From: Hydractinia symbiolongicarpus
Lineage: Eukaryota > Cnidaria > Hydrozoa > Anthoathecata > Hydractiniidae
Direction of reading: 5' to 3'
Assembly (NCBI RefSeq): GCF_029227915.1
Contig: NC_079882.1
Span: 28,884,001 to 28,948,000 of the forward strand
Length of the DNA stretch: 64,000 bases
In this document: positions 1 through 11,955 of the stretch, piece by piece
How the letters are laid out: the number at the start of each line of letters is the position of its first letter
Numbering within the stretch: the stretch's first letter is position 1
Made by a program: the position numbers and the translations under genes
Notes under the pieces: generated by a model
Database searches by the model: none
The model's input: the letters and a program-made list of their open reading frames with translations, nothing else
Told to the model about the DNA's origin: nothing

Positions 1-224
1 AATTGAAAATGCTGTAATAAAACCTTCAAAGTAGAGCGATTGTATATTTCGTTCACAACGCCGTTAGATATAAGGAACAAAGCTGCAAAACTATGGACAA
101 AAATACTAACTAACAAGTTTCAATGCTCCTCTTAAATGGAGAATATTTAAATAATATAAGATGAACGAAATAAAATGTTGTTTCATATAAACATGTTTTG
201 CGATAAGTGAATACAGCCACTACA

Positions 225-506
225 TTAGAGAAAGTAAGCTTTCGACAAAATTATTGACAATGTAACAGTTTTGGTTTCTTCTTGTCCTAAGATCGGATCC
301 TTATCAGTTAGATTAAGTAGACGATAAGCAGGGATACTTTTTGCATCGTAGCCGCTATTCATCGACAATTTCCTGTTGTATTGAAGGCATTCTATAATAA
401 AATCGTAATTGTCTTTTCGTAGAGATCTAGGTAGTCGTTCCTCGCAACAAACACAGCAGATGTAAAAAAAAGCTAATATCAAAAGTATCAAAACTTTCAT
501 CATCAT
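225..506 (-). CDS. Hypothetical small secreted protein or first exon
   Basis: The open frame gives 93 residues. The first ~20 (MMMKVLILLILAFF, then a Cys-rich stretch) look like a signal peptide, followed by a charged, mature-looking region with one N-glycosylation site (NLT). I do not recognise the family. It could be a complete small secreted protein or the first exon of a gene running left out of the window. The last ~15 residues are less convincing and may be intron read-through. No partner exon was found downstream on the minus strand within the remaining 224 bases. The signal peptide is seen directly; coding status is inference. Confidence 0.35.
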   Translation of the reverse strand: MMMKVLILLILAFFYICCVCCEERLPRSLRKDNYDFIIECLQYNRKLSMNSGYDAKSIPAYRLLNLTDKDPILGQEETKTVTLSIILSKAYFL

Positions 507-1429
507 AAAATTTTACATACGCTTAAATTTTCTTGTCAAACTAGTCTACATATTGACACTTAACTTTAAGATGCTCTTGTTTCTGTCGTTCATTTTCAAC
601 ATTGCAATTTAAAAAATAAGTACGAATATAGAAACCGTTTTTAAGTTAATTAATTAATAATTTATTAAAAGGAAAGATGTTTCCATTAACAAGTAGACGG
701 TAACGGTCGATAACGGAACGAAAAGCAGTTGATTTTATCACACTTGCAATTTTTGGCGCACCTTGGATGAAATTCCGAATTTATTGGATCCTTGTTCTGT
801 ACACGTTCGGACCCGATAATTCCAAAATCGTAACCAAAGTGCTCCAGAAACGCAAGTCTGTTAGAATTCGGCTGCTTTTACGCCGTGATCCATGATTCCT
901 ATCTACTACTGTTCTGATCCAGTGGAGGGGGCATGGATGATAATGATAATAATAGTTTTATAATATATGCGCCAGGGTTAAAAAGATTCAAAGCTAAAGA
1001 AATGGATGCAATGAAATAAGCTGCTAAATCGTTATCCCTGACCAAATAAACGCTGTTTGGTCTGCTATCAAACCCTTTATAATAGAGAAAGAAATTTACA
1101 AAATAGTTTTAGGAAAAAACCTAAATTAATAGAGACTGCGTCATTAATGGTGTGAAAAGTTGCTGTTTTGATGGTACTGCAGATCTTGATGTCAATCGAT
1201 ATGTAAAGATATGTACAGGCGGCTTCTGGAGGGTTATAAAGGAAGAACATACAGTCGCCCATGTTGAAATAGTAGAGTCATACCCGATCACAAATGAGTA
1301 CAAAGATGATAACAATAATCCTTGCATATCCAAGATAAAATATCCATGACGATCAATTTGATCATATTTTCAAGGAATTCCTCGACAGACTGGAAAACTG
1401 GGCGATTCTAACAAATCTGGTTCGATGAT
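507..1429. other. No clear gene; possible decayed coding remnant
   Basis: No convincing gene. A 65-residue plus-strand frame at 1152-1349 has a protein-like composition (Cys pair near its start, GGFWRVIKEEH) and may be a remnant of an element, but I see no family motif, start context or splice borders. Confidence 0.3.
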
Positions 1430-1790
1430 GACATAGATTGTAGCTATGGATGTGGAAATCTATGTGTTTAAATGACATAGATTGTAGTGACATAGATTGT
1501 AGCTATGGATGTGGAAATCTATGTGTTTAAATGACATAGATTGTAGCTATTGATGTGGAAATCTATGTGTTTAAATGACATAGATTGTAGCTATGGATGT
1601 GGAAATCTGGTTCGATAATGACATAGATTGTAGCTATGGATGTGGAAATCTATGTGTTTAAATGACATAGATTGTAGCTATGGATGTGGAAATCTATGTG
1701 TTTAAATGACATAGATTGTAGCTATTGGTGTGGAAATCTATGTGTTTAAATGACATAGATTGTAGCTATGGATGTGGAAATCTATGTGTT
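1430..1790. repeat. 44-bp minisatellite, about 8 units
   Basis: Tandem units begin with GACATAGATTGTAGCTATGG and repeat every 44 bases, at 1430, 1489, 1533, 1577, 1620, 1664, 1708 and 1752. A 15-base partial unit lies at 1474-1488. The unit from 1577 is 43 bases long and carries a variant tail (CTGGTTCGATAATG) that resembles the sequence just before the array (CTGGTTCGATGATG). This suggests the array grew by duplicating a block that included its left flank. The last unit is cut at about 1790 by a palindrome. Confidence 0.95.
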
Positions 1791-1846
1791 GTCATTTTTG
1801 TAACGTTTATCACAACAAAGGTTGTGATAAACGTTACAAAAATGAC
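1791..1846. repeat. Perfect 26-bp inverted repeat with 4-base loop
   Basis: The arm at 1791-1816 (starting GTCATTTTTGTAACG) is exactly repeated in reverse complement at 1821-1846, with AAAG as the loop at 1817-1820. It directly abuts the last minisatellite unit. It could fold as a long hairpin, be the remnant of a transposon with close inverted ends, or be a fold-back artefact of sequencing or assembly. Confidence 0.95.
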
Positions 1847-2840
1847 AACAAATGTCTTACGTACACAATACTATCAGCACTTTATCAACAAAAGGATGCA
1901 CAAAGAAGAACAAAATACAAAATGCTCTATCTCAACGATCTCAACTTCAACAACATTGAATTTCCGGTAGCCATCATAAAACATAACTAATTTTGAGCAA
2001 CAAAACAATATCAAGATTAACGTCTTCGGTTATGAAAAAATAGTCTAACTCGCACGACTAGCACACTACAAAGAACCAGTCAATATTGTTATATAAGGAA
2101 CTTTCCAAAACTATTATCATCACAGATGAATTACAATGGTCACGCCAATTTTTTATGCAAGCGTTGCATCAACCCTTTCCAGGTAGAATTTGCATGTCCA
2201 AATATGCCAGACAAAAAGGGGTTGTTGTGATCGATGTGTTGAAATGCCATTTAAAGCGTCATTCAATTTCTATATCTTTCTGTGACATATTTGATGAATT
2301 TTAATGTCGCCAGGATTGTATACTGTGGACTGCGAACACAGATCTAAATGCTAGAGATCATAGTAAGGCGATGATTGCGGGTGCAGATGCTTATGCCCCT
2401 ACACCGAAAAAAGTACTCACACATTCAGCTCTACAACATAACAACACTTTACGGACGATCTCTTGCAACTTTATGCTTATCCACATCTTATCCCTTGTTG
2501 ACCTCATTTCGCTGCAGTACACCTTTATAATATCAGCATTTCCTTGTTTTTATTCCGGTGGAGCGGATGGAAGTTTTGGATAGATCTCTTAGACTCCCAT
2601 TTTTGCTTGCCTGGAAAAAAGCGATGGATGGACCTATAGATATGCAGAATTTTGATGATGGTATGCTGAAGATGATAATTTTTATGACACAGTCGACCAG
2701 GAAGAGGAGACAGATAATGATGAAAGTCTGTCACAACTGACCAGAGTGGTGGGAACTAAGATGAATGATGTTTATTAAAATATTGACAATGAGTTTGCGT
2801 ATTTATCAGTTTCCATTGTTAAATGTTATGATATTTTTAA
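1847..2840. other. Decayed sequence with short ORF fragments
   Basis: Only short open frames are present, for example plus-strand 2086-2304, whose product begins MLYKELSKTIIITDELQWSR. They look like remnants of a longer coding region, perhaps of the element to the right, but no domain is recognisable. Confidence 0.25.
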
Positions 2841-4700
2841 TATAGAAGGAAAAATCAGATGGTAGTAATAACAACAAGGCAAAAGGAGGAAGAGATAGTA
2901 GACAAGATACCAGATGCTGTTGAGATATAAGAGTTGGAGGTGAAGGTGATAAGTTGGTGAGTTTTTCGGGCATGTTGAGATTTTGTAAAATATTAATGTA
3001 GACGCTTTAGTTTATGATGTATTTGAGGGATATAGTGGTTCATTGCGGGATATTAGGGGTGAGTTTAAGGTTGCTACAACGAAATATGTTATGGCTAAGA
3101 ATCATTTGGATCTGGAGTATGTGCATGACGAAGAAATTTTGATTTTAGTAGGTAAGTTGTCCAGTGGGTTTGCAAAGATTAAGTAGTCGTTAAGCAGTTG
3201 ATAATATCTGATGTTGCATTAAGGGAAAGAGTAAAGACGTTGCTTAGGGAGCAGGGGATTACCATTGTCTCTATACTGGAATGACAATTAGTACTTATGT
3301 GTTGGCTGTGGAGAGTGATAGTAGAGGTGGTGGTGATAATGCTGGCCGTAAGCCCAAAGGTGGGGCAGGTGAATGGGCTAAGAAACAATTGTGAGCTTTG
3401 TCAAGGTTACTGGGTAAACTAAGGGAGAAGGCAACGGATGCGCTTCCTGGTCTTATTGGGTCTGTTCTAGCATGGCTGTTTAATGCTGCTAACGGGACTA
3501 TGAAGTTCGTTCCTTGTATATCTCAAGAAGAAAGGAGTATTTATAACTACAAAACGGGTGTGAGTTATTCGATTGTGACAGGAAGAGAGTATAGAATTGG
3601 TGTTGGGTTCCTATTTATTGTGCTTCTACGTGTTTAGGAGTTTCAGCCGAATATTTAGAGAAAGGTACTTGGATGTTGAAATCTCTTTATAGGTTGTCCG
3701 AAGGATGTTACACAATCTTCAGGTGAAGTTACCTGGTGAAGTGGTTTTTCTCAAAATTATAATGTTTGGTCGGTTGGGGGTTATAAAAGTGTTTTTGATG
3801 AATATGGTACTGATAGGGACGTGAAATATGACCCTGAGAGGTCGTTTATGTGTTGGGATAAGAACGGTCAAAGTAATTTGTTAGAGAATTATAAGTATTT
3901 CGGGTGGAAAAATCATAAAAGTAGAGGATGTCGAGGAATGATTTACCGTTGATCTCTGGAAGTGTGAGAGAATATTGTCATTGGTTAATCGTTAGTCAGG
4001 TTGATGCGAAGAGGAGTATTTATCACCCGGATGACAGGAGGAGATATCTTCAAAAAGTTGAGGTTATGATTGTTGTTGACGGTTATATTAGGAGATGTAA
4101 AAGTTTGTTAAAATATGTCAGGAGTAAAGTTGATTTATCTGTAGCTTATTTTAAGGTCGAATACGTTGTTAGGGTTTGGTATTTTTGAAGGTTACAACTA
4201 TATTACTAAGCTAGCGGGAAATAGTAGGAGGATTGAGGAGCCTAATATTGAGGTTAATATTAATCATGTGTCTAATAATCACGTTTCGAAGATGAGTCAT
4301 GTTGTTGTTGTTTTCCGTCATAATATTCATGTTGTTGGTAGTAATTACGTTACCACAGTAAGCAGTTTTTCGAATATTGGTAGATTGCATGAAGAGGAAA
4401 AGACGGCGTTGGTTTAGTTGGTCGGTGGAGGAATTGGATTTATTTTGTTTTTAAGGAAGAATAGCGATGATGGTTGATTTTGTTGTGGTTAATGCTGTTG
4501 CTTTTCTTGGTGGTGTTGTGATTGCGAGAATTCTTAGTGGTATTGACGAGGAAAGTTGTGGTTAAGATTGAGTCAGATGAACTTGTGTCTATTGACGATT
4601 TTGATAAGTTGAGGAGGTAGGAGCGAATTTTGACTGGAGTGGGGAGAGGGAGAGTAGGGTTCGTCAGGTCATTCGTAGTGAGAATTTAAGGAACTTGCAA
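2841..4700 (+). mobile_element. G/T-rich decayed element with broken ORFs
   Basis: The plus strand is visibly rich in G and T and poor in C, unlike its flanks, and carries broken reading frames in one direction. Around 3190-3290 a frame reads LREQGITIVSIL. Around 3398-3490 it continues, after a stop, with LGKLREKATDALPGLIGSVL and a hydrophobic stretch. Further frames lie at 3928-4188 and 4166-4417, and a short hydrophobic one near 4468-4565. The pattern 'REQGITI...SIL ... KL..KA..ALPGIIGSI' is one I recall from a repeated ORF family in cnidarian genomes, probably carried by a mobile element, but I cannot name the superfamily. Several stops and frame changes show that it is dead. Confidence 0.4.
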
Positions 4701-4765
4701 AAAATATAACGCAGCAATGACGAGGTTGTTAAACAGTGCAGTATTTGCAAATTTATAGCTGCGAT

Positions 4766-4835
4766 TTCATGTGCCAGGCACGCCTCCTGATAAGGCAACC
4801 CCTTAGTATGCTCAAACCACCTAAAGTGTCAACCA
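4766..4835. repeat. Short dispersed repeat (CCAGGCACGCC family)
   Basis: The sequence TGCCAGGCACGCC, then a GGGCA/GGCAACC-like stretch, TTAG-ATGCTC and AACCACCT, recurs at 5830-5885. A fragment of it (GCTTGCATATGCCAGG) occurs at 5988-6003. A reverse-oriented core (GGCGTGCCTGGC) occurs near 60753. The family is seen directly; its origin is unknown. Confidence 0.65.
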
Positions 4836-5814
4836 AAAGTCTTTCAAGCATTGGTTAAAGAAAAAGTATGTTTTCTTAATGAAGTCAGAGTTGAATACAA
4901 GGGTGTTTGTTAAGAATACCAGTTGCGAATAAATACGATCATGATGCTATACTTTAAGTGTAAAAAGACACCATCCTCACCAGGTGTCCAGGAATCGAGG
5001 TTGAAGATTACAATAAAAATATACTGAATATTATATATAGCACTGTATTTCCTTAAAAAAAGCACCGACTCATGCATATTCCATTCCTTTACTAGTCAAA
5101 AGTCCGATTTCTTGTAGAAACACTAAAAGTTGTTGAGCTAAAATCACTTTAACATTTTGCCATTCTAATTTTCTACCACCCAATGAAAATTAATATAACC
5201 TAGAAGAATTTATTACGGCGCTTGAAAATTTTACAACCCTGATATAAAAGTTGTTGTTGACAAGTTGGCGATTATTTATTACTAGAAAACTATTATTAAA
5301 AACCGTGGTGATAAGTTATTTAAAAATTAATCGGGTTAATCTTCTTCGGCATTAGTTCTTCCAGCTCCTCCACATCTATCAGGTGCATATTTAGGGAATG
5401 ATGACGTACACGCATGAACTTCTCTTTCTGTTGCATACTTGTGATGTTTGATAACAATTTCTACAACGTCACAAAATTCTTATCACATATTGATGGAGGT
5501 AGTTTACAGTACAACTGGACAAATAGATTTCCTCAGATTAATGTGTATTTTTTGCCCTGAACGCCGACTACTTAAATGTCACAATTTTTTGCGAATCGAT
5601 CGAGTTCAGATATTTCGCGGGAATAAATTTTTGTCAATATGACTTTTCATGAAATGTTAAATTTTTTAAGTCAAAACAAATTAGAAGAGTTTACATGGGC
5701 TTTGGAACAAAATATGCAGCTTTTTAAATATGATGATGTATAAATAAGAATTACTAAATACTTGATATTTAACTTCAGCTATATGTACATTTTTGTCACA
5801 ATGTTTTCAAATAG

Positions 5815-6005
5815 ATTGCTATAAATGCTTGCATATGCCAGGCACGCCCTCTTATAGGGCAGCTTGTTAGCATGCTCCAACCACCTGTGTGTGTGTGCAT
5901 AACTGGTGCACATGAAAGCACAATAGCAAAAATTTTAAATGGTTATTAAATCAAAAGTTATATCTTCAAATAGATTGCTATAAGTATGCTTGCATATGCC
6001 AGGTA
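5815..6005. repeat. Two adjacent copies of the CCAGGCACGCC repeat
   Basis: AGATTGCTATAA followed by GCTTGCATATGCCAGG is present twice, at about 5813-5845 and 5974-6005. The first copy continues into the conserved ATGCTCCAACCACCT part and the second breaks off. This looks like a local partial duplication of the same dispersed repeat found near 4766. Confidence 0.65.
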
Positions 6006-7239
6006 TGCATTAATTTCGCGAATCAGTCAATGAAAATTTTCTCCGCCAAATTTAATTTTTTTTGTTATCTGCCAAATTTTCTTCCCGCCAAAATTTTTGG
6101 ATTGCAAATATGTGTAATGTACTGTAAAATAATAAAAAAAGCTGGAAATACAAAATAACCTGGCTGAACATTAAAAAATAAGACCACCTCAGCTTGGGGA
6201 TTATATCCATTAAATATTTTTTGAGAAATCTAGCTAGCATTGTTTTTTCAGAGATAAGTCTCTGGAACTTCATTCTGAAAAATCCCCATCTTTCTTGTAC
6301 TGAAATGCCGATGTGTTGACATGCAGACAAATAACATCATTTCGGCAATTTTTTGCTGACATGGAAAAAATTGATTTAAAAGAGTAGGGTCAAACGATTT
6401 ATTTCTAGAATTTGTCAAATATCTTTAGATTTTGCTACGAATGCGACCGAAGCAAAGTTTACGAATTAGCATGTAATGTACAGAAATGTTCTGTACATGT
6501 TGTACAGAAATACTTTACTCACGTCTGTGGTTCTTCGCCCTTTTCGCCTTGTGAGTTGATACGAAATTCACAAATCTTGTAAAGGGGCTTAGGCGCGAAT
6601 TTCCTCATCAAAAGTTTCCCGTCAATGACTAGAAAGGATATTACATGCGACAAAGTAAAGGTTTAAATATGCGAAAGCGAAGTAAATAAACAGTTATTAT
6701 GGAATTATAAATTATAATTTGACAAAATGGATTGTATTTTAAATGTCTTACATCCATAATATAAGTTGAAATATTTGTTTCTCTCGAAATACGAAGACAA
6801 AAGACCCCCTGATAAATATTACAAAAAATAAATCGAACGTTTGTTACGCTCTGTTGAAAAAAAATCCATTGAATGTTTTGTGTACGTTTCATGTTTGTGT
6901 TCATTCATTCTCTGATGTTAAATCACAAACGTTTTAACATAGCATAAGAGAATGATGCACATTCGGCTCTTATGTAAAAAAGTACATAGATGCGGCTGTA
7001 GTAAAACTGCGGTAAAATTAGCGATACATATGAAAAACAACATAACGTTGGCATTCATATATCCAAAACAAAAAAATAAGTAAAACGTGCGTTGTTTATT
7101 CCTAGTTTGTGACAATCTTTAACAAACACCGAGTACGCTTCGTTATTTTGTTGGACAGTTTTGAACACTTCTATGAACGTCTTTTTGAGATATAACTTTG
7201 CAGGCCAGTGTGTGACGAACTAAAACAAATGAGATTTGA

Positions 7240-7686
7240 ACGAAACAAGGTCTCGGTAAAAATTTAATTTGATGCAACGTTGAATAAACGTCGATAAGAC
7301 GTCGGTTGAATCAACGTTGCGGGTGGGACGTTGAATTGACGTCGGTTCAATCAACGTTGCTGGTGTGACGTTAAATAAACGTTGATAAGACGTCGGTTGA
7401 ATCAACGTTGCAGTGCGACGTTGAATAAACGTATGGTTACGGTCGTTGAAACAACGTCTTTTTTTCGACGTTGTATCAACGTTGATATCACGTCGGTTGA
7501 AACAACGTTGTGGAAACGACGTTGAAAAGACGTCAATGATGCGACGTTGTATTCATATCGGAATTTACGTCGGTTGCATTGACGTTGCAGACCCAACGTT
7601 GATTAGACGTTGAATTTTTGGTTGCGACGTCGCGACAGAATATAACGTCTAATCAACGTTGAAAAGACGTCGTGTGCCCACTGGGT
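7240..7686. repeat. AACGTT/GACGTC-rich repeat ending in a GTGCCCACTGGGT border
   Basis: The block is built from degenerate copies of CAACGTTGA and GACGTCGGTTGAATCAACG, which are self-complementary words. It is CpG-dense in an otherwise CpG-poor region. Its right end reads GACGTCGTGTGCCCACTGGGT, a terminal motif I associate with a dispersed animal repeat made of the same words. The minus-strand ORFs at 7220-7405 and 7402-7596 are just translations of the repeat. Confidence 0.8.
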
Positions 7687-8130
7687 CATGATTTTCATAA
7701 CTTAATCGCATCCGAATACGTTTACTTTGGTTGCTTTAATTCTTAGCAAACATGTTAGTCAATTTTTAAATAGGTGTCTTTTTAAAGTTTTTCTAGAATA
7801 AGCTTGGGTGTTATACAGTTACGTCTTAAAACTGTGAAGAACCGCAACTCAGCTCTCCTAACTGTTGAAAAGTGCCACTTAGCTCTTCTAACTGTTGGGA
7901 TTAGACAGTTAACTTTTACAATTATGAGTGTACCTAAAAATGTAATATACATGCCACCGTAAGTTTATTGTGCTTTTTATCACTTACAAAATAACTTTTT
8001 GTCAATTTCATTTAAAAGAATAATTGAACAATCAATTAAAACATTTAGTTTGAACGAAATAGACTACAATAATAACAACTTTAATTGATGGTGAATTTAT
8101 CCGGAAAATAATTTATAATAAAGCATTACT
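7687..8130. other. No gene seen
   Basis: AT-rich spacer. A short imperfect duplication lies at 7829-7890, where AAACTGTGAAGAACCGCAACT and CTGTTGAAAAGTGCCACTTAG-type segments alternate with AGCTCT(C/T)CTAACTGTTG. Confidence 0.4.
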
Positions 8131-8228
8131 ATTAGTATTATTATTTAACCTTTTACCAGCGAAGGGGGTCCTAGTGGACTTAAAACTCCCATTTGAGCTA
8201 TGGAAGGCGTGCCTTTACAACAATCAAT
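8130..8228 (-). repeat. 3' fragment of the SINE seen at 40.6-40.9 kb
   Basis: Read on the minus strand, TAGCTCAAATGGGAG then GTCCACTA-GACCCCCTTCGC matches the 3' half of the tRNA-like SINE at 40810-40860 (TAGCTCAAATGGGAGATTC, CACTACAACCCCCTTCGC). It is followed by an AATAATAATACTAATAGTAA tail. Only the 3' part is present. Confidence 0.6.
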
Positions 8229-11160
8229 CAATAGACAACCGCCTAATATATAAATTATATTTCCATGCTAAGCATTAAGCAGAAAGGATCTATACACGCT
8301 TTCACAATCTCTGGCATGACTGCACCGGACGCAAACGCTCTACCGCAAGGCCACCATTCGAAAAATTTAGGCTGGAAGTCAGCGACTAAAACTTTGGCAT
8401 AGAAATTTTATAATGCTTTTTGAACGAAAACAAAACGACAATGTAAAGAAAAAAATGTGTACTTATGGTTATAAAATATATTTAGGAGTCTTTTTAAAAG
8501 AAAAAAAGATCGACTAATTCACTAAATGGCAAACAGTCATGAAAAACAACAATAAAACGGTTTAAAAACATAAACATAGGGTTGCTTTTACAAATGAAAT
8601 AGCTATTTAGGCGGAACAACTTTGGTAGAAGTTGTTGTTGTTCAGTCATATATATTGAATAATATAGATATTATGATGTCGTGAGTAAGCGAGTTTATTC
8701 TCGGCTACGGCTTTACGGAACGGTCGAAACGTAGCCTACATAAATGATACAGAGTTTTCATTTTAGCATATAGCATTTCCTCCTACTAACTTAAATTATA
8801 TTTCAGAAAAAAAAAAGCTTTCCTCATAAAAAATAAAAAATGCTATTTTTTAAAAAAAAATTAAAGCTCATCGCTACGAAATCGCCATTTTGATTTTTAA
8901 TTCCCGCAAGGACTTTCCGAAAGCAGAGTACAAGATTGTTGTTTTTAGCAATCCTTACACACTTTTTCTATGACGTCGTCGGAAGCTTGGAATGTGTAAA
9001 GTTAGTTCTAAAACAAATTTTTACATTTTTAACATTTTTAAAATTTATTGAATAAAATTTTCTGCTTTTCACGTAATTCGCATAGAAAAATCCGTTTTGT
9101 TTTTTAATAACACGTTTAAATGGTGTTGCTAACCCTCTTTGTGTTATATTGACATGGGTAAGATGTTGGAATCGAAGAAAACTTGAATTACTGACTTTTA
9201 TAAAGAGGCAAGAGAGGATATATTGTTGATGTTGGTTTTAGCGGTTGGCTTCCTGTTGCAAGCTACATATACCATACATTTTGTGTTGTGAGGAATAAAG
9301 TAATGGTTAAAAAGGAACACTATTCTATCATTATCAGTGCACTTTGGCAAGAAGAAATAAAAATTACAGCTAGCTATAGACAGACTTAAAGGAAGTTTTT
9401 TTACAGTAAGCTATAGCTTAGCTAGCTATATATGGATCTGCAAGTTTGACATGGATTAACGTGGAAGAGCATTTAATAAAGTATAGCTAACTAGTTATAT
9501 AAAAAAAAGCACAGATGAAATCGATTGAAAATAAAATACACACTTCAATGATATAATGACTGGCTTTGACTTTTTGTTAAAAATATTGTATATAAATATT
9601 ACATAACTAGCTAGGAAGGGATATATATAATAACATGTTACACTGTATTACTGTGTTTTTAATTTTGGTAAAATGCAGGAATAAATTTAGGCAAAGTTCA
9701 CTTTTACAATTTTGTGATAGCGTACTAATTTTGGTACATTGACATAAGAAAAAATTGGCAACCGAAAATATTTGACGAAAACATTTAAAGTCACTAAATT
9801 TGTTTAAAAAGTTATTTTCTATTAAATTTGTTTATTTTAACCGCAGTATATTATTTTACACAGCGGTCGAAACTTTGTACTTTACAGATTAAAATTATTC
9901 CAATGCAAAATTGAGACGTAGCAATTTTTAAGGCTAAGTTGTTGATCAAACTGCACTGTTTGATGTTTTTTGAAGGTGAGTGATCTTAGAAATGAGTTTT
10001 TATGATCCTATTTTTAGCATCTTGGCACTTGCCCACCTATATATCTGATTACTCTATAAATAAGGCTGCGATATATATGAGTGACCCAGTGTGACCCCTA
10101 GCTAACAAAAATTACGAAACAGATACAGCCAGCTTTTTGACAATTTTAAATTTGGTTTATAAAAAATGTAGGTAGCTTCGCCCTGGTTAGTTAAATAAAG
10201 TTTCCTAGCAAACACAAAATAGAAACACAAAATAAGAAATTTTGGAATTGTTTTTAAATATTATAGCTAGCTAGGTATCTTTTTAATGGGCATGAAACTA
10301 TTAGTTTAGAAAAAAAACTCATTGTTTTCTTTACTTGTGTTTAATGAGCTACATTATTTTGGCTGTACTAGTAGTTATATAAATCTTGAATGACATACTA
10401 GCAATTCCTCTTTGATCAGCACTGTGACATTTTTAAAACAATATTAAAACTTGTGATGTAACTAACTACCAAAATATGGTTTCTTTCTCTTTTGGCTGCC
10501 AACTTTTTATGATGAGTGTACCCCACAACTTAAAGCAATTAAATTAATATCCATGTTTAGATCTTGAACTTTCATAATATGCAATCTGATGTCAATACTG
10601 AGTATCATTCCTTTAAATAAATGTAGAATCAATATATTGCACCAGTTTAAAATGTGAAAGTACAAAGAAAAAAGTGAATAATTCTCTGCGTACTGCATGT
10701 TTTTCTTAGCAAATGCCTTACGCTCTGCGGGGGATATAAAAGTTTGTCCCTACAAGCGCTTCGCTAGTGCCCAGACCTGGGCGGTAGGAAACTCCGTAGA
10801 GCAAAAAATTTAAACAAAAAAGATTTAGGACAGAATAGTTTTTAGAGACGAGAATATAATCAACTCTTACAGATAAATAAACATGATATCCATAATCTTT
10901 TTTAGACATACCAAGCTACAGTGATTATCATCACAAGAGATTAGGTTACGATATTTACAGTAAGTAATATCATTGGTGCTAGAAATAACTTTGCTTAACA
11001 TTACCTTTGTTTAGAATCTATTCTAATAATGCGCAGACTGTGTTCGTCTGTCACAGACAAAGTGGATGTGTTCATTTTATTTTGATGTAGCCATTAACGT
11101 CATCTTTAATTTGGTTTAGGCCATCAAAAAAAACTTTTATCTCCCCCTGTAACCATAAAG
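8229..11160. other. No gene seen
   Basis: About 2.9 kb of AT-rich sequence with frequent AGCTAGCTA words (9360-9500, 10260-10280) and homopolymer tracts. A minus-strand frame at 10718-10909 covers a GC-richer patch at 10720-10800 of unknown origin. No splice-bounded coding segment was found. Confidence 0.45.
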
Positions 11161-11164
11161 CGTC

Positions 11165-11208
11165 ATTATTCCAGCCTCGAACCCAGGGCCTGTAGCGTTT
11201 TTTAAAAA
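11165..11208 (-). repeat. SINE-like 'CTACAGGCCCTGGGTTCGAGG' repeat, copy A
   Basis: The reverse complement reads CGCTACAGGCCCTGGGTTCG then AGGCTGG, preceded by an A-rich stretch. It belongs to the family listed at 11884, and GGTTCGAGG resembles a pol III B box. Confidence 0.6.
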
Positions 11209-11883
11209 ACTTATGTAAAGGAATTGAACTTTTTTTTTCAAAATATTTTAAAAAAATTTCACTTTTCTTCATGGTCTTTTTAATTTATAACGGTTTACTT
11301 CCTTTTTTTATTTCTCAATAACTGAGAGTTGTAACAACAGAGAGATTTATTTAAACAATAGTTAACTGAAACTGTGTAGTCGTGTATTAAATATTTTTCA
11401 TCTTTTTTTCAATTTGATGACATCTGGTAGCTAGCTAACAGTTGAAAAATTAAAGATTTTCCATATTCTTTCGATAACACTACAATGACTTGTCCTCGTA
11501 CTATTGACTCTAAGCATTTGACGTGTTAAGGTTAGGAAAACTTGGATTCTCCAAAAGATCTCTGAATTTTCTCCCAACATTGCTAAGTGGTTCATTCTTT
11601 TATCTCTTATTTTTGCAGCTGGTGTAAATTATTCTTTAATATTCATAAGTACTGTAGTTTTTACTATATGTATCATACACCACAGGATGACTAGAAAGCC
11701 ACCAAGGTTTATTTATTCTGTAATTTTACGGTGTGGTGGCTATAAGTAGCTCACTAGCTATAAAAAATCCAGTAAAAGACTTTTATAAACTACTGCCACT
11801 AAAACTCCATCTTTGATCGAAAACGTCACGCATGCATTACTTTTCTCTCATTGCTAAATTTTGGGCAAATTTCAATCTGTTGT

Positions 11884-11955
11884 GCCAAGGCCTTGTACGC
11901 GTTTCATCTTCATATCAAAAAAGGCTACAGGCCCTGGGTTCGAGGTTGGCATTGT
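11884..11955 (+). repeat. SINE-like 'CTACAGGCCCTGGGTTCGAGG' repeat, copy B
   Basis: TTGTACGCGTTTCATCTTCA, TATCAAAAAAGG and CTACAGGCCCTGGGTTCGAG follow one another. Related copies occur at 11165 (inverted), 55520 (inverted, diverged) and 55949. In one frame the consensus reads as VRVSSSYQKRLQALG, a peptide I remember from many spurious cnidarian ORFs. The open frame at 11832-12125 is that artefact. Confidence 0.7.

Larger units (their letters stand above)
4701..7239. other. No gene seen
   Basis: AT-rich sequence without convincing coding content. It holds three copies of a short dispersed repeat (listed separately) and a small palindromic cluster around TGTACAGAA at 6478-6512. The minus-strand frames at 6052-6330 and 6641-7115 have low-complexity, chance-like translations. 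Confidence 0.5.

Noticed and set aside
1430-1790. CRISPR-like array
   Set aside because: The 44-bp units are adjacent and nearly identical, without unique spacers, and the genome is eukaryotic.
7220-7596. Two minus-strand ORFs with repeated STDVISTLIQR-like peptides
   Set aside because: They are translations of the AACGTT/GACGTC repeat; the periodicity is in the DNA, not a protein repeat family.
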